Positions 33,032-41,015 of a stretch of DNA of 41,015 bases are shown here, piece by piece. Source of the stretch: Thermoplasmata archaeon (lineage in GTDB: Archaea > Thermoplasmatota > Thermoplasmata > Thermoplasmatales > Thermoplasmataceae). Where the stretch lies: the NCBI GenBank assembly GCA_021802055.1, contig JAKAAY010000006.1:35340-76354 (forward strand), in the 5' to 3' direction. Positions within the stretch are counted from its first letter, which is position 1, and every line of letters starts with the position of its first letter. The position numbers and the translations under genes were made by a program. Under the pieces are notes generated by a model. The model made no database searches and was not told the origin of the DNA. It saw nothing but the letters and a program-made list of their open reading frames with translations.

Positions 33032-34411
33032 TTACTGCGGAACCCCTCCTTCCATTGCCCGGTGAAACTCATCTTCAGTGATTTTACCTGTTGCCAGGGC
33101 AAGCTCCTTAATGGATTTCCCGCCGTGAAGGGCTTCCTGCACTATTTTTGCAACAGTGTCATAACCCAGATATGGATTGAGAAGGGCGGCGGATCCAAAG
33201 CTTCTGGAGAGGTGTTCCCTGCAGCTTTCTCTATCTGCGCCAAGGCCGTCAATGAGCTTTTCCCTGAACATTCTCACCCCTGAGGTAAGTATATCCATGG
33301 CCCTGTTCAGTTCGTAGTCGATGTTCGGCATCATAACATTGAGTTCAAGCTGACCTGCCTGGACAGAAATATTAACGGCCTGTTGGGCTCCAACTATGGA
33401 ATGGCATATCATGTTCATCGCCTCCGCTATGGATGGATTGATCTTTCCAGGCATTATGGATGAGCCCTGCTGAACAGCGGGTATGGTGATCTCATGGATC
33501 CCGGCTCCCGGGCCGGAGTAGAGAAGTCGGACATCATTGGATATCTTATTGAAATCCAGTGCGAGGTTTACGACGGCCCCCATGACCCTTGAGAAATCGG
33601 ACTGGAATTCCATTATGCCGGGAAGATTGCTGCTGGCCCTGAATGGCTCTCCTGTTACACCTGCGATCTCCTTCACCACGTTGTCCCTGTAACCCGGGGC
33701 GGTGTTGATCCCGGTGCCAACAGCGGTACCGCCGATGTTGAGATCCAAAAGGAAATCCAGCTGTTTTTCCAGGTCCCTGATCCCCCGGTCCACGGTGTAT
33801 GCATATGCGGACATCTCCATTCCAAGCGTCACAGGGGCAGCATCCTGCAGGTGGGTCCTTCCCGGTTTAACCACAGATGAAAATTCGATCGCCTTTTTAT
33901 CAAGAGATTCCTTGATCTTCCTCAGTTCCACCAGGAGTCTTCGGGCTTTCCTTACCGACGTGATCCTGATCATGGTGGGAAAGACGTCATTGGTGCTCTG
34001 GCTCATGTTGACATGATCGTTGGGATGTATGAACTCGTACGATCCCTTTTTCCTGCCGCCGATCTCCAGAGCGACATTTGCTATGACTTCGTTGGCATTC
34101 ATGTTGAAAGAGGTTCCTGCTCCAGCCTGGAAAACATCCAGGACAAAGTTGTCGTGGAACTCCCCGGCGATGATCCTGTCACACGCCCTCACCACCAGAT
34201 CCTTCTTTTCTGCGGGAAGCTTTTTCCCGGTAAAGTTCGCAATTGCGGCAGATCTCTTGATCTGCGCCATTGAAACTACGTGGTCTGAGTCCGGGCTGAT
34301 TCCTGAAATCCTGAAATTCTCAACAGCCCTTTGTGTGTTGATTCCATAGTAGACGGAGTCGTCAATCTCCACTTTCCCTATGACGTCCTGCTCAGTTCGC
34401 TTCATATTCAT
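33032..34411 (-). CDS. Aspartate ammonia-lyase / class II fumarase family enzyme
   Basis: Interconverts fumarate with aspartate (plus ammonia) or with malate. 459 residues: HPNDHVNMSQSTNDVFPT, VKPGRTHLQDA, and the signature GSSIMPGKINPSIAE with the catalytic Ser loop. FQAGAGTSFNMNANEVIANVALE (fumarases usually have QTGSGTQ.NMN) and AGQLELNVMMP lean towards aspartase, as in Bacillus AspB, but the two activities are hard to separate by eye. Starts at the ATG at 34411 or M3 at 34405; a TATA-like GTTTTAGAAC (minus strand, about 34428-34438) fits a leaderless start. Converges with the acyl-CoA dehydrogenase operon with no spacer. Confidence 0.85.
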   Translation of the reverse strand: MNMKRTEQDVIGKVEIDDSVYYGINTQRAVENFRISGISPDSDHVVSMAQIKRSAAIANFTGKKLPAEKKDLVVRACDRIIAGEFHDNFVLDVFQAGAGTSFNMNANEVIANVALEIGGRKKGSYEFIHPNDHVNMSQSTNDVFPTMIRITSVRKARRLLVELRKIKESLDKKAIEFSSVVKPGRTHLQDAAPVTLGMEMSAYAYTVDRGIRDLEKQLDFLLDLNIGGTAVGTGINTAPGYRDNVVKEIAGVTGEPFRASSNLPGIMEFQSDFSRVMGAVVNLALDFNKISNDVRLLYSGPGAGIHEITIPAVQQGSSIMPGKINPSIAEAMNMICHSIVGAQQAVNISVQAGQLELNVMMPNIDYELNRAMDILTSGVRMFREKLIDGLGADRESCREHLSRSFGSAALLNPYLGYDTVAKIVQEALHGGKSIKELALATGKITEDEFHRAMEGGVPQ

Positions 34412-34488
34412 ACATCTCGTGGGGGTTCTAAAACAGATCGCCTCATTTCATGCGGAGTGGTGAAAACGGCTATAATGGGTCAATTTTG

Positions 34489-34502
34489 GATATTTATTAA
34501 TA
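34489..34502 (+). promoter_or_regulatory. TATA box of the korAB operon
   Basis: GGATATTTATTAAT, centred about 60 bases before the ATG at 34556. Transcription would start near 34520, leaving a leader of about 36 bases that contains the GTGAT Shine-Dalgarno at 34547-34551. One of the few leadered genes here. Confidence 0.5.
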
Positions 34503-34555
34503 CGTTCACAAGATACTGGCTTTCAGGCATCGTTTGGAAACAGACAGTGATTATC

Positions 34556-36292
34556 ATGAGCAGAAATGAAGTTATTTTTAGGGTGGCCGGAGCTGCAGGC
34601 GATGGAGTCCAGTCTGCCGGCACAATCATAACAAAGACACTGGCAAGGAGTGGCCTATATGCTTTCACGTATAACTACTACCAGGACATAGTCAGGGGCG
34701 GACAGAGCTGGTATCAGGTGAGAGGATCTGACGTACCGGTCACGAATCAGGGGGACGGCCTTGACATCCTCATCGCCCTCAATCAGGACGGTCTGGAGAG
34801 ACACACGAACCCGGAGATCAACGAGGGGGGCTCATCTCCGCTCTCTGGCATTGCCATCTATGACCAGTCCATAACGGTGTTCGAAAAGAGAAACGTGAAT
34901 TATGTACCCATGCCCCTTTCGGAAATTGCCGCAAGGTACAGCAAGAACCCGCTTCTGAAGAATACGGTAGCCATTGGTGCTGCATTCGCGAGTATAGGTA
35001 CTGACTTTGAGGTACTCGCTGGCGTGATATCAGACACCTTCGGAAAGAAGGGTGCAGTGGCGGAGCAGAACGTGAATGCGGCCAGGGAAGGCTATGATCT
35101 GTATCTCAAGAACTACAAGCCCATTGATGTGAAACTCAAAACCTCGAAAAGAAGACTATACGTCATAAGCGGAGGCCATGCCATAGGACTTGGCGCAGTT
35201 AAGGCCGGATGCAAGATGTACATTGGCTATCCCATGACGCCGGCATCTTCCTGCCTGGAGTTCATGACCAACCACTCCCAGAAATTTCAGATATTTGTGA
35301 AGCTGCCGGAAGACGAGATCTCGGCCATAAACATGGCAATCGGCGCCAACTATGCCGGCGTGCGGGCAATGACCGCCTCTTCTGGAGGAGGTTTCAGCCT
35401 CATGGTGGAAGCTCTCGGAATGGCAGCGATGCTGGAAGTACCACTTGTCATTTACGAGGCGCAGAGGGCGGGGCCATCCACTGGCCTTCCAACCAAGACT
35501 GAACAGGCCGATCTCAACCTCGTCATTGGTGCATCACAGGGAGACTTTCCGAGGATCATCCTTGCGCCAAGAAACGTGAAGGAGTGCACCACACTAACTG
35601 CCGAGGCATTCAACCTCGCAGAGAGATTCCAGACGCCAGTTATCGTGATGTCAGATCTATTCCTCGCGGAAAATTTCCAGACGGTGGAGGACCTCAACTT
35701 CGATTTCCGGATTGACAGAGGCTACCTGGCCAGCGAGAATGCTGAAGACTACAGGAGGTACCTCATAACGGAAAACGGAATTTCACCAAGATCCTTCCCA
35801 GGCATGAAGGGGCTCATGCACAACGAGGACTCAGATGAACACAACGAGTATGGAGACGTGGTGAGCGACGCCGTCACGGATCCAAAGGACAGGATCAAGA
35901 TGATGGAGAAGCGCATGAGGAAGATGGAGACCTATCTTAAGGAGATGCCACCAACGGATACATACAGAGCTGAGGATGCGGAATATCTCGTGTTCCAGTG
36001 GGGCTCAACGCAGGGGGCGGTGGAGGAGGCCATAGACATCCTAAGAGAAAAGGGGATCAAGGTCGGCGCAGTGGAACTGAGCAGGATATTCCCGATGAAC
36101 AGGGATATTTCCACCATCATAAGGTCGAGGAAAAAACTCATTGTCGTGGAAAACAACTTCAGTGGCCAACTGAACCGGCTTTTACGCTCAGAATTCCTCT
36201 GCAAGACAGAACTTGTGAGGAAATTCGACGGTGAAGCATTCTATCCAGGCGCACTGGCTCAAGAGCTCGAAACGATCGTAAGGAGGAAGTGA
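34556..36292 (+). CDS. korA: 2-oxoacid:ferredoxin oxidoreductase, fused gamma-alpha subunit
   Basis: Oxidatively decarboxylates 2-oxoacids to acyl-CoA with ferredoxin as acceptor. 578 residues from the ATG at 34556: gamma domain first (VIFRVAGAAGDGVQSAGTI, YQDIVRGGQSWYQVR), then the alpha domain with GYPMTPASS (224-232, the YPITP motif that contacts ThDP and the substrate carboxylate) and a C-terminal domain ending near VVENNFSGQL. This gamma-alpha fusion is the arrangement of Sulfolobus 2-oxoacid:ferredoxin oxidoreductase. The reading frame stays open upstream, but the family N-terminus and the Shine-Dalgarno place the start here. One base separates it from korB. Confidence 0.92.
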   Translation: MSRNEVIFRVAGAAGDGVQSAGTIITKTLARSGLYAFTYNYYQDIVRGGQSWYQVRGSDVPVTNQGDGLDILIALNQDGLERHTNPEINEGGSSPLSGIAIYDQSITVFEKRNVNYVPMPLSEIAARYSKNPLLKNTVAIGAAFASIGTDFEVLAGVISDTFGKKGAVAEQNVNAAREGYDLYLKNYKPIDVKLKTSKRRLYVISGGHAIGLGAVKAGCKMYIGYPMTPASSCLEFMTNHSQKFQIFVKLPEDEISAINMAIGANYAGVRAMTASSGGGFSLMVEALGMAAMLEVPLVIYEAQRAGPSTGLPTKTEQADLNLVIGASQGDFPRIILAPRNVKECTTLTAEAFNLAERFQTPVIVMSDLFLAENFQTVEDLNFDFRIDRGYLASENAEDYRRYLITENGISPRSFPGMKGLMHNEDSDEHNEYGDVVSDAVTDPKDRIKMMEKRMRKMETYLKEMPPTDTYRAEDAEYLVFQWGSTQGAVEEAIDILREKGIKVGAVELSRIFPMNRDISTIIRSRKKLIVVENNFSGQLNRLLRSEFLCKTELVRKFDGEAFYPGALAQELETIVRRK

Positions 36293-36293
36293 A

Positions 36294-37142
36294 ATGGTAA
36301 GCGTCAATGATTTCAATGGAAGAGTTAAGCCAGACTGGTGTCCGGCATGTGGGAACTTTGCACAGCTTAGTGCCATAAAATCCGTTCTGTCGGATCTTGG
36401 AGTGGAATCCCATAACACCGCAGTCATTTCAGGAATAGGATGCTCCAGCAACCTTCCGGAATTCATCAAAGCGTACGGGTTCCACGGGCTGCATGGCAGA
36501 CTGCTGCCCGTGGCATCCGCCGTCAAGTGGGCGAACCCAAAGCTCACGGTGATAGCATACGGAGGAGATGGCGACGGATTCTTCGAAGGAACGCAGCACT
36601 TTTTCCATACCGCCAAGAGAAACGTGGACATAACCTACATCGTGTCGGATAACCAGGTCTTTGGTCTAACCACCGGACAGGCTTCACCTACAGCAGAAAT
36701 AGGATTTGTGTCAAAGTCCACGCCTGACGGGAACATAGAGAGACCCATCAACCCACTTGCATTTGCACTTGCTGCTGGGGCGACCTATGTCGCCAGAGGA
36801 TTCTCCGGTGATCCGAAGCATCTCTCTGAACTGATCAAGGGAGCCATACAGCATAAAGGATTCTCTTTTGTGGACGTCTTCAGCCCGTGTGTCACCTTCA
36901 ACAAGATCAATACGTACGATTATTTCAGGAAGAAGGTTTACAAGTATGAACCCGAGGACCCGTCCAACTATGAATCGGCTTATAAAAAGGTGCTGGAGGC
37001 TGGTGAAAAGCTCCCAATTGGCGTATTTTATGTTTCAAACCAGAAGCGGTACGAGGAGATGGATCCTGTATGGTCAGCAGGACCCATAATCGATCAGGCG
37101 ATCCACGTGGTGACCGAGGAAGACCTCGAGGAATTCCTGTAG
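36294..37142 (+). CDS. korB: 2-oxoacid:ferredoxin oxidoreductase beta subunit
   Basis: Carries ThDP and one 4Fe-4S cluster; 282 residues. Cluster ligands are Cys16 and Cys19 (WCPACG), Cys50 (GIGCSS) and a C-terminal Cys in FSPCVTFN. The ThDP/Mg motif is GGDGDGFFEGTQHF to SDNQVFGLTTGQASPT. No separate ferredoxin-like delta subunit is encoded next to it, as in the two-subunit archaeal enzymes. Broad 2-oxoacid specificity (2-oxoglutarate, pyruvate) is usual in this group; the particular substrate is not readable. Confidence 0.93.
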   Translation: MVSVNDFNGRVKPDWCPACGNFAQLSAIKSVLSDLGVESHNTAVISGIGCSSNLPEFIKAYGFHGLHGRLLPVASAVKWANPKLTVIAYGGDGDGFFEGTQHFFHTAKRNVDITYIVSDNQVFGLTTGQASPTAEIGFVSKSTPDGNIERPINPLAFALAAGATYVARGFSGDPKHLSELIKGAIQHKGFSFVDVFSPCVTFNKINTYDYFRKKVYKYEPEDPSNYESAYKKVLEAGEKLPIGVFYVSNQKRYEEMDPVWSAGPIIDQAIHVVTEEDLEEFL

Positions 37143-37245
37143 GCATAAAAGCGAACATTTCTCATCCCGCCATTTTACCTTTTTACCCCATGATGATCGG
37201 GACTTATCCTTCAGGAAAGCTCCTTTATTCATTTCAGGCAGAAAT

Positions 37246-37255
37246 CTTTAAATAG
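37246..37255 (+). promoter_or_regulatory. TATA box of the solute-binding protein gene
   Basis: CTTTAAATAG, centred 44 bases before the ATG at 37294. Transcription from about 37275 leaves a short leader with the strong Shine-Dalgarno GGAGG (37283-37287) six bases before the start, which fits a highly expressed gene. Confidence 0.6.
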
Positions 37256-37293
37256 AAACATTCAGATTAACAAAAAATTCTTGGAGGAAAAAT

Positions 37294-40149
37294 ATGGAAA
37301 GCAATACTGAACAGTCTCCAAAGGGACCAGCAGGCGGCGAATCCCGCGTGCCAAGGCGCAAAGCCGGCACAAGCGGAAAATGGTTTGCCATAATCCTGGT
37401 TCTTGTGGTAATTATTGCTGCACTCCTGGCGGCTAATTTTGTAAAACCGCCCGCAGCACCAAGCACAACACCCTCAGTGGTATCAGCGCCAAGCGCTGTA
37501 TCCGTTGGGGAAGTGGCTACAATATCTCTGCAGACGTCACAGAGCTATCAGCAGGCAACATTCTATTTTGGTGACGGAACAAGCACCGTCGTCAAGTCTG
37601 CGGGTACCAATAGCATATCGGTGACGCACACCTGGAACAACCCCGGTTCTTACTATGTGCTCTATTCCGTGAACTACGGGAACGGAGTAACCTACACGAA
37701 CTATAACCAGCTCATCCAGGTATCGGTCGGCACAACCAATGTTCCAAGCAATGCGGCAGACGGAGTTATTTCTCTTGTGGCAAACCAGTCGTCACCACAG
37801 CTCATAAACAACTATTCCAACGCCTTCAGCCCCGGATCCAACGCAGTGTTCCTGCTTGGTTTCGCAGAGGAGCCGGCCGACGGAGTTGACGTTGTGTACT
37901 ATCAGCAGGTAACAGTGTATTATTACAACGCACCTCTGATCCAGAAAGACCTTAACTACCAGTTCAGTGCGGTAAATGGATATGTTCTGAGCCCGTCTCA
38001 GGCTTTCTTCAATCTGACGGGTATGAAGTACGGTCTCTACTCAATTGCTCTTACCACATATACTGGAACACCATCCGCCACAGGGGCGATATCAGCTCCT
38101 TCAGCGATAACCACTGTATTCACCACTGTACCGGTATTCACAAACGCCCAGCTATATGTCGCGCCAACCAAGACAACCACGCTCACCAACGCTGAGGTTG
38201 TCAGCGGCGGGTACAAGACTTTTGACGGGGCAATCGCATATGATACCGTGAGCAATGAGGTGCTTTACAACACCAACCAGTACCTGGTCATGTACAACGG
38301 CTCATCCTCATCTAGCTTTGCGCCTGAACTGGCCGCTTATCTGCCGACTGTTGCAAACGGAGGCATCAACAACAACACAAAGACCTATACCGAAGTGAAC
38401 GCACAGGGCATACCTTACACAGTTAACCTTCAGCCTTACCAGAACTATACCTTCCACATAAGGGCAAACGCAACGTGGCAAAACGGAGCACCGGTGACGG
38501 GATATGATGTCGCCTATTCCATGTACAGGACCCTCCTGTTCGTCAACGGCGCACCAGGCACACCAGGATGGATAGAGGCACAGGCACTCCTGCCCAACTA
38601 CATACCTTTCGTTCCTACAACAGAGAATACGTTCTACAACCTTCTTAACAACATTACGTGGAACAATGCCTCAAACACCGTGACCTTCCACTTCCAGTCA
38701 CCAGAAGCAGCGGACTTCGTCTTTGAAATACTGGCGGCGAGCGGTGACTTCGTAATGGATCCTGCATGGATGGCACAGCATGGAGGGGCAATCCCATGGT
38801 CTCCTGCCGGTTTTGTCCAGTATCAGGCTGAGGGTAGTGCGTCAGGCTATAACACATACTTCATAAACCACATCTTCGCTAACGGGCCATATGAGCTTTA
38901 CATTGCGATCCCAGGAACAGAAGTGGTGCTCAAGGCAAATCCAGACTTCAACTCCCCTGGACCGTGGTACCCCAAGGCATCCATTGGCGTTGTGACACTG
39001 CTCTACCTCAGTTCGTTCACGACATCCTACCTGCTGCTCAAGTCAGGAGGAGCACAGCTTGGTGGCATATCCACAGGCAGCTGGAACGAGGCTCTCGGGC
39101 TTCAGTCAGCCGGCATTGTGAAGATACATGCCTTCCCGACGCTGAGCATATTCTGGTATAACTTCAACGCCTTTGTGAACATGACGGAAGCAGCAGTACA
39201 GTTCCCGGGAATCAACATGCCTGCAGCACTCTTTGCGAACCATTATGTCAGAGAGGCTTTTGCATATGCATACAACTACCAGTACTACATCAACCAGCAG
39301 ATAGGGAATGCAGTCTTTAACGCGACCTTCGCATACACATACGCTGGTATGCTACCGGCAGGCATGCTATATTCCCAGAACATCTCGACCATGAATACCA
39401 CCATGCAGAGTGAGCATCTGGGCGCAGTGCCATACTTCAGCATGTCACAGGCTGAACATTACTGGGGGCTGTTCCAAAGCTCCGGACAGGCTGCAGCCAT
39501 GGGCATCAATTCCAAAGGGGTCTACAAGGGAGCACAGCTGGAACTTCCAATTATAGTGTTCTCTCCTGATCCCACTGACGTGGCAGGCGCAACATCATGG
39601 GCCTACAACCTGTCCCTGATGATCTTCGGAACACCCAATGACTTCCTGCAGTTCCCCGCGACACCGTTCCCGTTCGTGTCCATACTGACGGATCAGATAG
39701 CGCCAAGTCACGTGGGCAATGTATGGTATTCCAATGACCCGATGCCCATATACATACTTGGATGGGCTCCAGACTATCCTTACCCCAGCGACTACCTTGG
39801 CCCAATGGGAGTACCCGGAGCAACTTCACTGTATCCAGGAGCGAATGCCATGTTCCCTGCGATCATGAAATATCTTGGCCACCCGGCACAGGCCGCAGTG
39901 ATGAACCAGATGATCTCTGAGTACACAAACGCCACATACGGGCCACAGAACGCTGCATCGGTGTCCGCAAACTACACGCTGATGAACTACTGGATAGTCA
40001 ACCAGACCTGGTATGTGTATCTGTTCCAGCAGGCAGTAAATGCGATAGTTAGCACGAAGCTCAACCAGAACCAGTTCGTGACCTACCAGGAGAACGTCAT
40101 GATTGGTGGCGGTGGAGATATGCTATACAACCTGCTATCTTACACGTAG
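37294..40149 (+). CDS. Membrane-anchored solute-binding protein, family 5, with PKD domain
   Basis: 951-residue extracytoplasmic substrate receptor of the peptide/nickel ABC class. A short hydrophilic N-terminus (1-28) precedes one anchor helix (30-50). Next comes a PKD-like beta domain (about 60-148: ATFYFGDGTST, VTHTWNNPGSYYVLYSV), a beta-rich stretch, then the SBP_bac_5 domain (ATWQNGAPVTGYDVAYSMYR, VVLKANPDFN, REAFAYAYNYQYY). Many NxT/S sequons suggest glycosylation. It is much longer than bacterial homologues (about 500-550) because of the added domains. No permease or ATPase genes follow within 866 bases, so the transporter is encoded elsewhere. Substrate probably oligopeptides (inference). 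Confidence 0.88.
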   Translation: MESNTEQSPKGPAGGESRVPRRKAGTSGKWFAIILVLVVIIAALLAANFVKPPAAPSTTPSVVSAPSAVSVGEVATISLQTSQSYQQATFYFGDGTSTVVKSAGTNSISVTHTWNNPGSYYVLYSVNYGNGVTYTNYNQLIQVSVGTTNVPSNAADGVISLVANQSSPQLINNYSNAFSPGSNAVFLLGFAEEPADGVDVVYYQQVTVYYYNAPLIQKDLNYQFSAVNGYVLSPSQAFFNLTGMKYGLYSIALTTYTGTPSATGAISAPSAITTVFTTVPVFTNAQLYVAPTKTTTLTNAEVVSGGYKTFDGAIAYDTVSNEVLYNTNQYLVMYNGSSSSSFAPELAAYLPTVANGGINNNTKTYTEVNAQGIPYTVNLQPYQNYTFHIRANATWQNGAPVTGYDVAYSMYRTLLFVNGAPGTPGWIEAQALLPNYIPFVPTTENTFYNLLNNITWNNASNTVTFHFQSPEAADFVFEILAASGDFVMDPAWMAQHGGAIPWSPAGFVQYQAEGSASGYNTYFINHIFANGPYELYIAIPGTEVVLKANPDFNSPGPWYPKASIGVVTLLYLSSFTTSYLLLKSGGAQLGGISTGSWNEALGLQSAGIVKIHAFPTLSIFWYNFNAFVNMTEAAVQFPGINMPAALFANHYVREAFAYAYNYQYYINQQIGNAVFNATFAYTYAGMLPAGMLYSQNISTMNTTMQSEHLGAVPYFSMSQAEHYWGLFQSSGQAAAMGINSKGVYKGAQLELPIIVFSPDPTDVAGATSWAYNLSLMIFGTPNDFLQFPATPFPFVSILTDQIAPSHVGNVWYSNDPMPIYILGWAPDYPYPSDYLGPMGVPGATSLYPGANAMFPAIMKYLGHPAQAAVMNQMISEYTNATYGPQNAASVSANYTLMNYWIVNQTWYVYLFQQAVNAIVSTKLNQNQFVTYQENVMIGGGGDMLYNLLSYT

Positions 40150-40200
40150 GCATTTTCTGCCTACCACCTTTTTTTATTTTTCTTTTTTATATTTTGTTCT
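40146..40200 (+). terminator. Intrinsic terminator after the solute-binding protein
   Basis: GTAGGCA (40146-40152), loop TTTTC, TGCCTAC (40158-40164): a perfect 7-bp stem that overlaps the TAG stop codon, followed by long T-runs up to about 40200. It looks like a bacterial Rho-independent terminator and is the clearest one in the window. Confidence 0.75.
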
Positions 40201-41015
40201 TTCACGACTTATCTGAGAATCCTTTTACGAGTTTTTTAGTGAGTAAGAATTTTTACCATGGTTCGGGGACGCCAAGGAGCTAGTCCGGTGAAACGCAGAG
40301 TTGGGATTGGAACCTGTCCTGCAAGGAAAAGGCACCTCCAGATGTCCCGTAAGTAGAGTCTGTTTACGGACATTCCCAAAATTTGGTTGAATACCCTTAA
40401 GAACGCCAGGGGAGCGACTGAAATCATGAAATGTCATTGAAGCTCGCCATTACATGCGACTGAGGAAGGTGCCTTGCACCGGGTTCGGGATAGTTTCCAC
40501 AGCGCCTGACGATTATGCACCGATGTGCCTCTGGGGCCCATCAAGGAATGTGGTGGGGAAAGACACGTATTGCAGGCCCTTCAAATTTCCGTTACCGGAA
40601 GCATTACCTCCATGACTTCAGGGGAAGAGCATCCGATCAAGCATAAAAACACTCCCGAGGAGTCTAAGACCTCTTCTTTCCGCCGGCCATGTGATAACAT
40701 CCCATGAGACTGCCAGGAAACATCTCCATTCTCCTCGGACATGGTGATGCATTCATCCGGTTACTTTGTGCATGACCGGGTACGCACACATTGATGGCGT
40801 TGAGAAATAAAGCACATTTCCGAAGCATTCAAAGACCAGAAACTTTGTGGATGATATATCTGGTGACCTGAATGAGGGGAGACACGTGCAGGACTCTTCA
40901 TGAGGGCACGCTCCAGGTTCGGCATACCGGGTCATATATGCATCACAACAGACAGGCACCATTGTGAATCCATGCAGGAAACAGTATCCGGAAAGACCAG
41001 GCATGCGCATATGAA
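40201..41015 (+). pseudogene. No intact gene; decayed, partly transposase-like frames and hairpins
   Basis: No full gene in the last 815 bases. The plus strand shows protein-like fragments broken by stops: 40258-40356 (starts MVRGRQGASPVKRR, sharing GASPxK with the decayed sequence near 16100), 40430-40615 (61 codons open, with TGFGIVSTAPDDYAP) and 40876 to the window end (RARSRFGIPGHICITTDRHH, ending KTRHAHM). The last resembles the second-Asp region of DDE transposases (I-T-D-x-x-x-Y-x-x-A...). It may be the relic of one or more insertion sequences running off the right edge. The hairpin at 40342-40373 is described in the findings. Confidence 0.35.

Noticed and set aside
40225-40437. Short minus-strand frames near the right end as real genes
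   Set aside because: No ribosome binding site or TATA box in position, no family resemblance, and they overlap plus-strand remnant frames and hairpins.
40441-40520. Possible RNase P RNA (GAGGAAGG word near a hairpin)
   Set aside because: The conserved GAGGAAAGUCC and ACAGAAA elements are not present in proper arrangement on either strand, and the same bases form an open protein-like frame.
1-41015. tRNA, rRNA or CRISPR arrays
   Set aside because: No T-arm/anticodon combination, rRNA core sequence or regularly spaced repeats were seen when reading the intergenic regions.

Overview
This window looks like a chromosomal segment of an acidophilic, heterotrophic Thermoplasmatales archaeon (Euryarchaeota, Thermoplasma relatives). 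The evidence is a branched-chain 2-oxoacid dehydrogenase operon next to a cobalamin adenosyltransferase closely resembling the Thermoplasma acidophilum protein, a tricorn-interacting-factor-type aminopeptidase, NreA, AlaX, a two-domain protein disulfide oxidoreductase, fused gamma-alpha 2-oxoacid:ferredoxin oxidoreductase, and promoters with TATA boxes about 25 bases before the start codon (leaderless mRNAs). No rRNA, tRNA or CRISPR array was seen. The species cannot be named from sequence reading alone.

Layout. 1-560: window edge, possible end of a gene, T-rich stretch. 561-6620 (+): lipA, E1alpha, E1beta, E2, E3, lipB, one operon that makes a 2-oxoacid dehydrogenase complex and its lipoyl cofactor. 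6555-9738 (-): cobalamin adenosyltransferase and an MFS transporter; a glyoxalase-II-like hydrolase and AlaX. 9845-13015 (+): protein disulfide oxidoreductase; SCP2 protein plus a 3-hydroxyacyl-CoA dehydrogenase/enoyl-CoA hydratase fusion. 13043-14374 (-): sugar/phosphate-type MFS transporter. 14787-15722 (+): sugar-phosphate nucleotidyltransferase with a cupin tail. 15717-16120: decayed coding sequence. 16288-19868: small winged-helix-like protein, an unknown 325-aa protein, an orphan two-domain ABC permease and an unknown 133-aa protein. 19934-22009 (+): NreA and a radical-SAM protein. 22044-25204: small anchored extracytoplasmic protein and an M1 aminopeptidase. 25273-29542: unknown small protein, etfA, etfB (-) and, divergently, a membrane FeS ETF:quinone oxidoreductase (+). 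29692-33031 (+): thiolase and two acyl-CoA dehydrogenase-type proteins. 33032-34411 (-): aspartase/fumarase. 34556-37142 (+): korA-korB. 37294-40149 (+): large PKD-containing solute-binding protein ending in a clear intrinsic terminator. 40150-41015: no intact gene, decayed transposase-like reading frames.

How it fits together. The window is rich in carbon catabolism: acyl-CoA dehydrogenation, hydration/oxidation and thiolysis are all present, with ETF and a membrane oxidoreductase to pass electrons to quinone. Branched-chain 2-oxoacids can be decarboxylated either by the lipoate/NADH complex or by the ferredoxin-linked enzyme. Cobalamin adenosylation would serve methylmalonyl-CoA mutase downstream of branched-chain or odd-chain breakdown. 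Peptides (M1 peptidase, solute-binding protein) are plausible feedstock.

Most notable observations: an adjacent acyl-CoA dehydrogenase paralogue that has lost its catalytic base (predicted heteromer), complete lipoate synthesis genes in an archaeon with no obvious acyl carrier protein, a NreA/radical-SAM repair pair, an orphan permease with an unknown partner, and a gene whose only sensible start is CTG (or a one-base frameshift).
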